Below, one piece after another: positions 49,571 to 61,749 of a DNA stretch of 64,000 nucleotides. Where the stretch lies: the NCBI GenBank assembly GCA_007922225.1, contig ML679961.1, positions 10,557,930-10,621,929 of the forward strand, written 5' to 3'. How positions within the stretch are numbered: position 1 is the stretch's first letter; each line of letters begins with the position of its first letter. The position numbers and the translations under genes are program-made. Under the pieces are notes generated by a model. That model did not search any database, was not told where the DNA came from, and saw only the letters and a list, made by a program, of their open reading frames with translations. Origin of the DNA: Emydura subglobosa. Lineage: Eukaryota > Chordata > Testudines > Chelidae.

Positions 49571-49650
49571 GAGACCTGGGTGTGACTTTGCGTACAGACA
49601 GGAAGCAGATCTGAGGAGTAAAAAGGCCGGCTTTGCATGCATACTAGGAA
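49571..49650 (+). repeat. Dispersed repeat, copy B
   Basis: GAGACCTGGGTGTG, then GTACAGACAGGAAGCAGATC, then GAGTAAAAAGGCC, in the same orientation as copy A about 1.08 kb upstream. Confidence 0.7.
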
Positions 49651-49779
49651 CCAAACTGCAGCCTATGCCCATTCCGAATAGCTGTTCTGCTTCATGAAAC
49701 CCCTTTCTTGCGTTGATGATTTTTTTTCTTTACTGCTATGAATATTTGTGTGCATATTAATTATTATATTAATGAATTG

Positions 49780-49810
49780 ATTAATTAATTATATTATATT
49801 ATATTATATA
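49780..49810 (+). repeat. AT microsatellite
   Basis: An (ATATT)n-like simple repeat after ATTAATTAATT. Confidence 0.85.
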
Positions 49811-49819
49811 AACTTAGGA

Positions 49820-51130
49820 GCAAATGCTGCAGCCCTGACTGAGGCAAAATTGACCTTAAACAAATGGCAGTTTTGCCTCTCAGGACTGCAGGATCTGTTT
49901 ATAATAAAGCCATGGCCACCAATATGCACTATTTACATGTTTCTGCTTATACATTATGGCTGTGAGTGATCATTTTATTTCAAATGAGGTAAATCTAAGA
50001 AGACTAAACTCCCATCGGAGAGTTTTTTCTCCCATTTACCCTTCGTCTGTAGTAGATTAAAAGATTCCACGTACCCATCAACTGCATTACCGAAGTTCCC
50101 ACCATCACAGCCATATATTCGTGCTTTCTAATTTGAAGGAGTTAGCAATAATGCTGTGGGCTGAAATTTGGCAGACTCAAGCTATCTGCTTAGGAGTGAG
50201 TTTTTCAAACGTAAGGACAAACTCGCCACGATTCCCTTTGAGTGCTTGCTGAAAGCCAGGAATGAGGGAGACAGAAGCATCCTGGATGGAAGTCTGTTTG
50301 GCATTTGTATGACTAAAAGCAAACAGCTTAACACGTTAAAATGAAAATGTGTGCGACTTTAGTGAATGGTGTGAACCCCAGGCCTTTGGGGAACATTTAA
50401 AAATAAAATGTAAGCAACCAGGAGTTCCAGCTCCGTGGGGAAATAGCTGCCTTCTGGCACTGCAGGTCCCAGCAGGTTGCAGATCCTGAGGCTGTGGGAA
50501 GACAATGATCTATGGTATTCAGGCAAATGATCAGCTTGCGAGGGAAGCCCAAGGGGGTGGGGGTTGGGGAGGAGTGAGTGGCTGAATGTTGAGGAGCAGA
50601 CTGCCTTGTTCACCGCTTCTGATCCTCCTGCCTTTCAAATTCCCCTTTTTGGCTGCATAGAAAATGGAAGGCACTCCAGTTCCAGGAGTGATTAACTCTG
50701 CTGCATAACCATGATTGATGGAGAAGGGGGCCGTGTTCCAGTGTTACAAGAGTTAAAAAAACAATAAAACTTTCTGAAAGGGCTCGGAAAGCGAGAGGAT
50801 GAACATATTACGTACATGCATAGTTCCTTTATTGACCTAGGTCCTCTATTGTCTTCTTTAGGTGACAAGCCTAGCTCGCATTCTAGACAAACAGAATTCC
50901 TTATTCTAGTCATTTGCTGCCCTACGCCATACAGTACTATCGTGGCAAAGTGTTGGTATAAAGTGCTCTCTCTTAGCCACTTTAGGAGAGGATTTTTTAC
51001 CTACTGAAGAGTTCAACAGCCAGGTTCAGCCATGGTCCTTTTAGTGCTCTCTGCAATCCATGTTAATATCATGCTAAAGAATCTGAGGTCCTACCCAATA
51101 TCAGGCCCCATGAGTACACCTAATAAGAGA
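49820..51130. other. Intergenic DNA without recognisable gene
   Basis: No gene or repeat family is recognised. Confidence 0.4.
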
Positions 51131-51132
51131 TG

Positions 51133-51700
51133 TTCCAGAGGGGTAGCCGTGTTAGTCTGTATACAGCAAAAACTACCAGAGTCCTGTAGCACTTTAAAGA
51201 CTAACAAATTTAATTTCTGCCGGCATAAGCTTTCGTGAGCTGCAACCCACTTCGTCAGATGCAAGAAATAGAAATCACAGATAGGGGGTATATATACATC
51301 CACGGGTAAGAAACAACAATGGGGCGGACAAGTGCTAACAAAGTCCATTCAGTTAGAGTAGAGGAGGCCTATTCACAACCATTGATTAGAAGGTGAGAAT
51401 GTGTGAACAGTGACAATTACTTCTTGTAATGAGAGAACCATTCCAAGTCCCTATTCAGACCCAGTTTGCACATCGACTCTAGTGGCACCATCACAGGTCC
51501 TAACCACATCAGCCACACCATAAGGAGTTCATTCACCTGCACATCTACTAATGTAATATATGCCATCCTGTGCCAGCAATGCACCTCTGCCATGTGCATT
51601 GACCAAACTGGACTGTCACTATGCAAAAGAATAAATGGACGCAAATCAGAGTATAGCTTCTTTACGTGGTTCTCACACCCTCCAAAGAGCTAACAGCAAA
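51133..51700 (+). mobile_element. Penelope-like retroelement fragment with GIY-YIG domain
   Basis: The left part reads GAGGGGTAGCCGTGTTAGTC, then GCACTTTAAAGACTAACAAA, then GGCATAAGCTTTCGTGAGCT, then ACCCACTTCGTCAGATGCA. This is a hallmark repeat of turtle, crocodilian and lizard genomes that I associate with Penelope-like elements. Downstream, 51,466-51,693 encodes SFTCTSTNVIYAILCQQCTS followed by CIDQTGLSLCKRINGRKSE. That is the GIY-YIG endonuclease core of Penelope-like elements (usual form VVYxIxCxxC...YIGETGRxLxxR). The Tyr-Ile-Gly of the second motif is changed to Cys-Ile-Asp, and the reverse transcriptase is missing, so the copy is dead. Confidence 0.8.
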
Positions 51701-51709
51701 TAGACACAG

Positions 51710-53520
51710 GAGCTCTTGCAGCTCGAGAAAATAAATGTGGATACATACATTTCCCTTTTTCCTGCTGTAAAGTGTACACATGCAATGCCCTGAGAGAATC
51801 TGATGAAAAATCAAGATGCTGCATTGCTGCCTTTGAAGAGTATTTCTGCTGGTTTCCCCCTTTTATTCAAAAACAAATGAAGCCAACTAAAAGATAGCGC
51901 ATGCTGATTTGGATCCATACACTGAGCATACTTTTACCTCTACATTTTTGTCCTGGGTATAGCCAAGTGTTGGAACTGATTAATTTGGCAGTAGCCAGAA
52001 CTCAGCAAGATTCTCCACATAGCTCTACCTTAATATTGACCCGAGCTGCTTTCCCATTTGACTCCTGGCAACCTTCTGGGCAAAGACTAAAAATCAGGCT
52101 GACCTCTTCAGCTTTGTGTTGATTGTAAGCTGTGAATAAATGTCCACTGAGGACGAGGAAGATATCATCAAGTTCTATTCACTTGCCAGATATGAGGATT
52201 CAATTGATGAGCGGGGAGGGGTTGTTTAGCAGGGTTCTAAATAGTCTCGTAAGAGATTGTTCCTGTCCCCATTGACTCCAATGGTTCACGATGAGGCCCT
52301 AAATGATGAAGTCCAGTACACAAAGAAATAATCGTGCAATTAGAAAAGGAATCTCAAAAGGTGTGGAGGATCATTTCCAGATAGGATAAATCCCCTGAAG
52401 TTCAGATACTTTTCAGTCCTGACAGGGGCCTCAAGGGAAAACTGCAATGGAAGGCTAGGCTTTCCAGCTTCCAGTTAGGCCTGAGATACCATGGAAACAG
52501 CCTCTCCATTAGTGACCCATCACACACGTTACAATATTCTCTTCTAATGAAGAAATGTCTTTTTCAGTTCAGCATGCACGTCTTATGCAATGGACTCTTT
52601 CAATTGAACCTAATCTTCTGCTGTGAAAAATAGATCATAGCAAAATGGTCAAATGAATAGAGAGAAAAACGAATTTTTTTCACCTTATTCGGATATAAAT
52701 AAGCTTTTACTAGTCTTCACTGTAAGGACAGAGTGGAGTTGTGTGGCGATTCTAGATCCTCCTTCCCTTCTGAATTCGACACACCCTTAAACTCTCTTTC
52801 CTCCGTACGCAGACTGAGCCTGGCAGCTGTTCCTAGGGTTGCTCTTTCATGGGAGCCCAGACATTTTGATCTTCCATTTAAAACAAGACAGATTAGGGGC
52901 TGGCCCAATGGTCTAGAGTTCGGCCAATGCACTGTCGTCTTGTGGAGGCAAGTTCAGTTCTTGAGCCTGCTCATGGGCCCCCTGAGTGAACAGTAGCACA
53001 CTGCATGGGGAAATGTTTGTCTTCTGGGGGATAGGGTGACTGGGAGGCACCCCTTTGGGGGGAGGAAGTGACTTGGCTCACCCAGGGAGGCATTTGAGGA
53101 CTGTCTACAGAGAGAGACAGAGTGTAGCCAGCAGAACAGCTGTGTGTGTAAAGTAAATGGTGAGATTCTAGACAATTGTCTTCTCCTATAGAAGACGGTT
53201 GAGAACATTAATGCATAAGACAGGAGGGAATTATCAAGGGCCATCTCCTGATACTGCAAGCAAAGGGAGTTCACCATTGGAATTACGTAGGATTTGGGAG
53301 GAAGGAGATAGAACCCTCAGTTCCAGGAGGACACAGTTGCTGCCCATGGGATGGAATAAAGGATGCAGGCTGCTTTGCTTTGTGTATGCTGTGCACTGAT
53401 CAATGGGCTAGCCCCCACCCGCCACCCACATTCCAGTCTCTGGACTGAGCCACGGAACTCCCTGCAGAGGTTTTCTCAAGGGCGCACAGAAGACGCAGAT
53501 TCCCCGACACAACAGATACA
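51710..53520. other. Intergenic DNA without recognisable gene
   Basis: No gene is seen. A core of the palindromic repeat family (CCATTGACTCCAATGG, near 52,268-52,283) is itself a near-perfect palindrome. Confidence 0.4.
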
Positions 53521-53525
53521 AAGCT

Positions 53526-53584
53526 TTGGCCCAGAGATCGAGCCCCCATTGTGCTAGGTACTGTACAAGGACATACAAAAACAT
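53526..53584 (-). repeat. SINE tail, antisense
   Basis: GAGCCCCCATTGTGCTAGGT, then ACTGTACAAGGACATACAAA, is the reverse complement of the SINE 3' portion. Confidence 0.6.
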
Positions 53585-53870
53585 GTACGTGTTTAAGTGG
53601 GTCCAGAATTTGGGCCAAAACAGAGAGCAGTATGCTGCTCAGTAGAGTGAGAAAATGTATTTCTATACTTCTAGTTGGGGAGATTGAAGAGGCTCATTTT
53701 GTGAACATTCCTGCAAAAAAGGAATTGATTTTATGGCACGCACATCCACCCTCAATATATATATTTATAACATTATATAAAACACATTAAAACCCCATAC
53801 AAATTATAAATGATACTTTGTGCACAAATTATATAATATTAAGCTATGTATACACACAGTATACTGTACA

Positions 53871-53893
53871 CACACACACACACACACACACAT
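53871..53893 (+). repeat. (CA)n microsatellite
   Basis: An uninterrupted CA tract of about 11 units. Confidence 0.9.
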
Positions 53894-53899
53894 CTTTTT

Positions 53900-55130
53900 A
53901 AGAGGCATTTAAGAGTTTTTAAGCTAACAGAATGGGATATTTACATGTTGCAATGTAAAATGGAGTTTTCCCAAAGATTTCCATATATACACTAAGTGAA
54001 ATTATATCTGTGGCAAAATAGAGCTTGATTGTTAATTCTGAACCGTGTTGAAGTTGCAACCCTTTTTGCTTTAATTTAAATTGCTCTTTTCAGTGTATTT
54101 ATATTAGAATTTGAAAACAAATGCAGTTTCCCTCCCCCCCCCCTTTTTTATTGTACTGGGTTGAATGCACATATATTATTATGGCCCTCTTTTTGAAATT
54201 TACAAAGGAAATGCACACTCTGACTATATCGTATGCACCAAATCAATCAAATATCCTGTGTTTTCTATTCATTAAACCCCTAAAGCACTATGTGCAAATT
54301 CCCTCACTTTAATTACACACCTCAGGGATGTGCAGGCCAAAAAAGGAGGCAGTCAGACAAAAAGCCAGGTCTCTGCCAAAGGGAAAAAAAAAATTAAACT
54401 GGTAAACATTTATTTTCAGCAGGGAAATCTGCTATTAATTCATATAGTGACTTTCCCCAGCTGAAATAATGAGGCAAGCCAAGTGAACCAAATGTTCACA
54501 GTGAGCAAACATGAACAGCAGGAAATCAGCCCATCTCCTATTTACAGGTTTAGTCTGTCAGCATTTGTAGAGCATTTGCACAATCCTCTTGTAGTCAAGA
54601 GTCAAAGTGTACCCCACTCCTGCCTGTGTGATAGCATGTTTTGTTCACGGTAGCCTTCAAGACACCCAGATTTGACATTCGTGCTAGCACTATACTCACC
54701 AGTTGCGCTTTTTATATTTGTGGTAAAAATGCTGACCCACATACATTAATTTTAGGTAACAGCAAAGTCAGAGCTTCTCCATTATGATCAGCATGAACAC
54801 TTTACCATGCATTTGGGGCCTGACTCTGCATTCCTTCTGCACCCCAAATTGCCATTGACTTCAGTGGGAGTCTGACATGCAGGGCTTTTGCCCTAATCTA
54901 TTTAAATAAGTTTTGCTTTCACATGCATGCTACCTCCAGCTCATATGTCGGATCCGACAACACTTACATAAGCTATCCTTACTCATGCAATTTATTTCAT
55001 TAAAGTTGCTGAGGTTACTCCCCTGGATAAGGGTTTCCAAGATAAGGTTCCTGGTCCTTAATAGGTCACAGAAATGTAATAACTAGTAACAATATTTGTC
55101 AGAAAAAACAGTTCTTCAGAAATAAATTCA
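53900..55130. other. AT-rich intergenic DNA without recognisable gene
   Basis: No gene is seen. A palindromic-repeat core (CCATTGACTTCAGTGGGAGT) lies at 54,852-54,871. Confidence 0.4.
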
Positions 55131-55136
55131 ACATTA

Positions 55137-55275
55137 CTTAAGATTGTAAACTCTTTGGGGCAGAGACTGTCTTTTCATTGTGCATGTGCATAATATGCCT
55201 AAACAATGGAGCCTGGATCCTTGATTAGGGCTTCTTGGTATTACAAGAACCCAAATAGTAAATAATAATAATAGC
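55137..55275 (+). repeat. SINE 3' part
   Basis: TAAACTCTTTGGGGCAGAGA, then CTGTCTTTTCATTGTGCATG, then AATGGAGCCTGGATCC and an (ATA)n tail. This is the 3' part of the same SINE family as at 1,325-1,535. Confidence 0.7.
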
Positions 55276-55279
55276 TGTA

Positions 55280-58080
55280 CTGATTTTAAACACTAGAGAA
55301 TCTCATCAGATCAGAAAGCAATTCAGCTATTACATCAGTTTAAATGCAAAGATTCTTCCTATAACTCAATATTTATATTGTCCTTTACACTTGGGAATTC
55401 CTGTGGGATGACATGACAAGTCTATCTAGAACACACTTGATGGCATTTTTTCCCAGAGTGTTATGTAAAGAATGGGCTTCCCTTCATGAGTTTTTAATGC
55501 CTGTGAACAATCATTCAGATCATAATCTGAAAACTCTTCTAGAGTAAAAAATAAACAAACAAAACCAAAAAAAAAAAAACCAACGCCACACTTTTAACCA
55601 ACGAAGAAAACTTGTAAGGGTCCAATCCTGTGTGGTGGAGGAGTACTTTCTCGATTCCCATTGAAGTCAATAGAGCCTTTCACAGCTGTCCATGCAGGAT
55701 TTTTCCATAAAAAGCCGAACAATGTGGAATATGTTTTTAAGAGCCACATTCCTGAGGTTTAAGTGTAAAGTAGCAACAGTTTAACTAACAGAGGCAATAT
55801 CTTCCCCAATAGCAAAAACAGAATAAATACCACCAACCATGGTTATAAATGAGTCTATTGATCAGTTCCTGTGAAGATTCCCATTATCAGCACAACACTG
55901 CAAATTAAATAAGTATTTTAAAAGAAAATTGTTAGATTTAATTAACATTATTGGGGGAAAACTCCAAATTTTGACAAAAGTGTATATCAGTTAATTAACG
56001 TATCAGAATTTAAACTTACTCCTACTATAGTTGAGATCATGGCAGGATTTCTGATGTCAATAGAAGGTTTTAGCTTTCAGCACAAGTACCTAAAGGGTAA
56101 CATCATTGTTAAAGTGCTGCTCTTTCAAAATCAAAATTAGCATCTACCAAAGCCTTTCCTAAATAAATTTTTAGCAGATATTTTATTCATTGCACACAAA
56201 AATCATGTATGAGGAATCTTTTTTTCCTATTCTATAAGAAACCGCAATACCCTATTAATTTTGACAGACAACTTGGCATTAGCCACTTTAAAATCCAACA
56301 TGGGATAAAGTTATGGATTACTAGTCTTTCTACATTTTTGTCAAGAGATGAGCATTTTGCCAGATTTTTTAATAATATGCCAAGAGCTTTGTCAGTCAGT
56401 TTGTTTAGCTCTGCATGGTTATGCCAGTATTTTTCAACCGCCCTACTGTGTGTTACACTGCCCATCACTGCTTTCCTAGCTCCACCCCTGCAATTAGACA
56501 AAGTCAACATAGCAATCATTCTGGGCAGCCCTCAGGTACCTGCAGCTATCAACAGTTCAGATTCACAGTCCTGATGAACAAGCTTTGCTTATTCAATGAA
56601 CCACTACCTCAATTAGGGCTTTTTATTATATCTAGGCAATTTATCACAAACACAACAGATAGGATTGATAACACTAAACACATTTAAGTCATCACCTAAG
56701 AAGAAAAAAAAAAGCCAGAAAGAAATAGGAGCAAACATGCAAGGCAGCTTGCAATCAGGAACCAGTTACCATGCCTACTGAAGCCTATGCTAAAGAATGT
56801 GCTGGCTGACACGCAGAACTCAATGAAAAGATGAAAAAAATGTGCAGGCAATACTAGTTTGGCAGGGGTAGTGGGGAATCTGAGACAGAGCTGCTGGTAT
56901 GGAAGGATCTCACTGCATGCAATTTGCAAACATGCCAATTCAATGGCATGTGATAGACACTAGATGGAATTTAAAGGTCTTAGAGTCTTAAAGAGCTGGA
57001 ATAGCACAAGAAAACTCTGGGTAGTAAAAATGGCAATCCCGTTCACAAAACTGTTACAAATTTAAATTTACATTAGAGGTGCAAGGAAGTTGTTTAGAGA
57101 AATTCACACTCTTAACAAGCAATCTCCTCCAAGCTCCCCTAGAACAATCCCTGGAGTTACCTGAATTGCACAGTATCTTTACATCTCGGTGATGAGATAG
57201 TCTGCAACAGTGGGCTGAGTTTCCAGAGAAATTCACATGGCTTCCAGCATGGGGTCTAAAGAGCAATTACAATGCTACCGAACTCATAATGCAACTTCAG
57301 AGGGATCTAAATTTGAGTGGGATTTCCCAGATTTTTCTTGGTGGGTGGTGGGACTATTGGAGAGGCGGGGTGAAAGGAGGGGAGATTGAAAGGTAAGGAC
57401 CGAGTAACGGAGGGCGAGGATATGCGTGGTTGGACCAGTGAAAAAACAAAACAAGAGCACTAAAACCCTGCACAAATGCCACCAGAGTTATTTCTGATAC
57501 GCACTGCATGTCCCATGGATTTCTTTCATGTCTTTAACACTACTTCATCCCCCAAACTACTTTTATGTATCTATTTTTTGATCAGATGATAAAGGCTGGA
57601 AGTCAGGACACTTGACTAAGGCTCTGGAAAGAGTTTTTGCGGGAGATGCAGGGCTTAATTTGCAATGAAAGAGGTGCCAGGGCTCAAGTAATTTTTTTAC
57701 ATTCATAACTGATGCAGCAAGCCCAGAGTGCCGTGGCTATGAACTGCCGAGCCTAGAGGTGCTGGGGCTCACCCCTTGCAAGCCTTGGCACAAATTAAGC
57801 ACTAGGGAGATGAGCAGCCTACTCATTTCTCAGTGGCTGGGATTTTTTCAGACAAGACAGTGTTGATCATGATTATGACCCAGAACTGGGCCCAAGCTTC
57901 AGAGATTGAACTTGGATCTGAACTTCTCCAAAGACCGCTGTGATAAGAGCCGGGTTTTTGTTCAGCACGTTACCGAGGAAGGGGCCAGCCACAAAGTTTC
58001 GGTCCGAATCTGGATCCAGACCCCAAAGTTCAGGTGTGTTTGGATTTGAGGTTTTGGTTCAGACCCTTCTCTGCTAAAAC
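55280..58080. other. Intergenic DNA without recognisable gene
   Basis: No gene is recognised. An antisense core of the palindromic repeat (CCCATTGAAGTCAATAGAGC) lies at 55,657-55,676. The stretch 57,890-58,070 (CGGTCCGAATCTGGATCC, TTTGGTTCAGACCC) looks like an old dispersed repeat that I cannot name. Confidence 0.4.
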
Positions 58081-58083
58081 TTC

Positions 58084-58165
58084 AGGCCTGAGCCTCAGAT
58101 TGTGTAAATTGATGGAGCCACTTGACGTCAATGGAATTATACCCATTTCACAAAGTGAGGATCTG
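58084..58165. repeat. Copy of palindromic repeat (GACTTCARTGG core)
   Basis: GAGCCTCAGATTGTGTAAAT, then CACTTGACGTCAATGGAATT, then CACAAAGTGAGGATCTGGCC, with inverted arms around the TTGACGTCAATGG core. Confidence 0.65.
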
Positions 58166-58284
58166 GCCAAATGCATTTCACTAAAGAGGTCCGAGGGGTA
58201 AAATCCATCCCCAAACCAGGGGCCTGGGTGCAGGGAAAGAAATACTACGTGATCCTGAAGCTTCATAGCAACCATGCGCCACAA

Positions 58285-58925
58285 TGAAATTTCCTGCTCA
58301 ATGTGCAGCAGCAGTAGTCAAAAAGAAATAAATAAAATGGAACATTCCTAACTGGAATAGCATGCTCAGGTCTCAAAAAGGCACAGCAGAAGAGACGGGC
58401 AATGAAAATGATCAGCGGGATAGAGAAGCATCTGCAGGAGGAGGAGGAGGGATTGTTCAGTTTAGAGGGAACGTGAATAACAGGGAACATGAGGTGATAA
58501 ATAAAAGCATCAGATTTACTGCTGAGAGTAAAAGAAAAGGGGGACAAAAGGAGGGGGAAACCAAAGTAAAAGATTTAAAACTGATCCAAGGAAACGCTGT
58601 TAAACAAGGTACAATTAACCTCTGGAACTCACAGCCACAAGATCCAAAAGCATAGCAGGATTCAAAAAATCCCACTATATGGGTAGTGAGATCATCCACA
58701 CGCACATTAGATAGGATACAAAATTTGAGTAATATAAACCTTCATAGTTAAGGGCATACGTCACACATTAACTGGCGGCGGCTAGGAGAAAACTTCCCCC
58801 AGGCCAGGTTATTTCCTAATTGCCAGTTACAGCATTTCTATCACTTCCCTCTCAAGCTTCTGTTGCTGGCTGTGAGCAGTAGCTGGAGTAGCAGGCCACT
58901 GATCCTGTCTGAGATGACCCTTCTG
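58285..58925 (+). mobile_element. CR1 LINE 3' fragment
   Basis: The DNA follows the CR1 ORF2 C-terminal region and 3' UTR in order. It has CTCAGGTCTCAAAAAGGCAC, AATGAAAATGATCAGCGGGA, GTACAATTAACCTCTGGAAC (the TxNLWNS box) and then CTGATCCTGTCTGAGATGAC. Frames are broken throughout. It is a decayed copy in sense orientation. Confidence 0.7.
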
Positions 58926-58929
58926 ATGT

Positions 58930-61250
58930 TTTTATTAATTTCACCTTGAGATAGCACGTTTACTCCAAATGTAAATTCTGCACCTGGAGATTTGATTGTG
59001 TTAAAGTGAAATTTTTTTTTTTTTGAGGACATCTTTTGTTTTTTTCCCTGGCAATCCCATGAATTTTGGACCTCAGCTAGTCCTTCAAACCATGCTCCCT
59101 TCCTGGTCTGCACCCCTGCGGGCAAAAGGAGCTGTGCCATGTAGTGTCTACACATAGGAACCCATGAACTAGTTAGAGTCTGTCCTAGCCCCCCTCAAGT
59201 TTCCGTATGTGATAAGGGGAACCCACTAAAGAATACAACACGGTTAAAACTGGGCATTAAAATGCCTCCTGACCGTTGTGGTGCCAGGCTCTCAATTATC
59301 TTCACAAACATTTCACCAGAACCCACGACAGGGCCTGTAATTCATGCTGTAAGTTAAGGCCCAGCTTCAAAGCCAATGGAAAGACACCGAGTGGTTCCAA
59401 TGCGTTTTGGACCAGACACTCTGCCAGAAGACAAAGTATAAACTCATTCGCGCAGCGATGGTTACAAGGACAACCCCTGGACTTAAAGGGTGCCCCTCCC
59501 CCTCCCCCCACCCCTACCTTTGGAGGTCATCCCAACATGAGTTCTCGCTCCCTGAAACTTTAGAAGACAGGCGACTCCCATAGGCCTAGTTTGACTTCTA
59601 TATATGGGGCGGCAGGATAGGGGGATTTAACCAGGGCTACGGGGTGGCTAATACACAGGAGCCCCCAGCTGGGGGGGAGGCCCTTGGAAGCCACAGCTGG
59701 AAACCACCCAGCCTCTAGGAGCTCAGGGTAGGGCCAGGGCTGCCCCACTCCCACGGGTGGGTTTCCTGGTGACTCAATCACATGGTGCTGCCAGGCCTCC
59801 TCCCTGCTCCCACGGCAGCTGGCAGAGTCGAGACGGTCAAGTGACCTCGGAGGCCAGGCGACCTGTGAGCTGCGCCCCCTGGGGAAAGGCAGGAGCAACA
59901 GCTGGGCGCTGCAGGGCGGGGCCGTTGCTTTCTGATACGGAAGGCAGCAAACGTATCAGACGCTGCAGCCAGTGATTTGGAGTAGCTAGAGACTCTGCCT
60001 AAAAATTCTCTCTGACCAGAGTTTTCCAAGAGTGCACACAGCGCTCACAGTCGGGGCCAGTTTTTCCTGTCCGGTTCGTCTCCTTCTGAGGCACCACAAA
60101 AAAGCGGTAGGATAAATCTAGCCCTTAAGTAAGTGCCTAAATGGAAGCTGAGCTCTTTTGAAAATCTGGGAGCGATTGGAGAGCTGAGCTTTTGACAATC
60201 TGGCCCTGAGCTTTTTTGAAAATTTGGCGTCATCTCGATAATTATGTGCCGCTAGCAGAGGAATTTCTCCACGTCGCTTCATTGCCTGTCCCGCCATACG
60301 TGACATTCTGAATCACTGGACCAAGATTCATTGCTATGTCACTGGACACAGCAGTGTGTCTATGCGAGGTGTGGGGGGCGGGAGCATGGGAGCCACCGAG
60401 GAACTGGTTGTGGCTTCCTGATTCTAGGGCCCATGTCTATGCTGGCTTCAGTATGCTGTAGAACAGTCTTAGAGCTGCTGTGAGATACACCAAAGATCCA
60501 TCTGCCCACCTGGGGTTGAGGGACGTGCATCCTACAGTACCACCTATGCCAGAGACTTCTGGGAATGGGGTGATGTAGAAGCCAGCCACGCCACCTCTAA
60601 AGCAGCTGGGGAGATCTGGCAACTTCCCGGCCCCTTTGAACTGCTGGATCGGAGGGGAGAATCTGGCTATTGGCATCTCATCATTTGACTCAAGGATTGG
60701 CACCAAGCCTCTTCTGCTCTGGACTGATTTCAACCCTGTATTTTACAGTTTCTGATGTCATTATGTTTTGTCACTTCATGTCTCCACTGACTTTCATTCA
60801 GCCCCCTCTAGGCTTGGAAGCTTGGGGGACTTATTTTATTTATATAAATAATTTAAAACCACTGAGGGAGAGAGTTTGCTCACTGGATGGGCTGTCTCTA
60901 AGCTCGTTTCTCCCAGATTTATCGTCCTGAGACACGTTCATTTAGTGCTGGTGGAAGGCATCAAATTGATAGCAAAGATGGCTGAGGAGCCTCTCTGTAG
61001 CCACAGGATAGATACAGCAGAAGGGCAAGCTTCCAGGAAATGTGGCTCAGTCTCAAAGGCCCAAGCACAAAGGGGGAAAAAGGAATTTTAGTCTCCCTGT
61101 CGTGGTTTAGCCTTAGACTTTCTGCTGACCCACCTAAAAAAGGCAACACGCCTTGACGCCTCGAGAGAAAGGATGGGCTTGCGGCTAAGGTAGTGTACTA
61201 GGACAGCTAATTAAGGTAGCTCTGTGGCCTCCATCACTGTATAACTGAGC
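58930..61250. other. Intergenic DNA, GC-rich in part, without recognisable gene
   Basis: A GC-rich patch at 59,480-59,950 has overlapping frames on both strands but no recognisable domain. Nothing else is identified. Confidence 0.4.
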
Positions 61251-61254
61251 ATCG

Positions 61255-61445
61255 CATGATCTGCAATGTATTTACCCTCACAAGTCCCCTGTGAGGTAGG
61301 GAGTTTCTCTTATTTCCATTTTATAAAGAGGGAACCTGGGCACAGAGAGATTAAGTGAGTTGGCCAAAGACACAGGAAGTCTGTGTTGGAGTGGACACTT
61401 GGAGCTAGGTCTCCCATGCCCTAAACTCATGCCCTGAACACTGGA
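61255..61445 (-). repeat. MIR-like SINE, antisense
   Basis: CCCCTGTGAGGTAGGGAG, then TTCCATTTTATAAAGAGGGA, then CACAGAGAGATTAAGTGAGT, then AAAGACACAGGAAGTCTGTG. This is the reverse complement of a core-SINE body, similar to 35,700-35,925. Confidence 0.7.
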
Positions 61446-61554
61446 TCATCCTTCTTCAGGCTTTAATTCCCAGTTCTCTCACAGATTTCCTGTTCAACTT
61501 GGGTCCTGATTCAAAATCAATAGAAAAATGGCTAGTGATCTCAATGGGGTTTGG

Positions 61555-61745
61555 ATCATGCCTGTATCACTTTGCTCCTCAATTCCCCATCAGTAAAATG
61601 GGGTTGATATTATACTCTGCCTCCTACATTTTACACGCCTTGTCTATTCTTCACAGCAGGGACTGTTTCTTACTATCCTTTTGCACAACTCCTAGCAAAG
61701 TGGATTGAACTTGAACGAGGCCAGGTCCTGTAGGTGTTATTGTAA
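61555..61745 (+). repeat. SINE 3' portion
   Basis: CACTTTGCTCCTCAATTCCC, then CATCAGTAAAATGGGGTTGA, then CAGCAGGGACTGTTTCTTAC, then CTCCTAGCAAAGTGG. This is the body and tail of the tRNA-derived SINE family. It may pair with the antisense SINE just upstream. Confidence 0.7.
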
Positions 61746-61749
61746 CACA

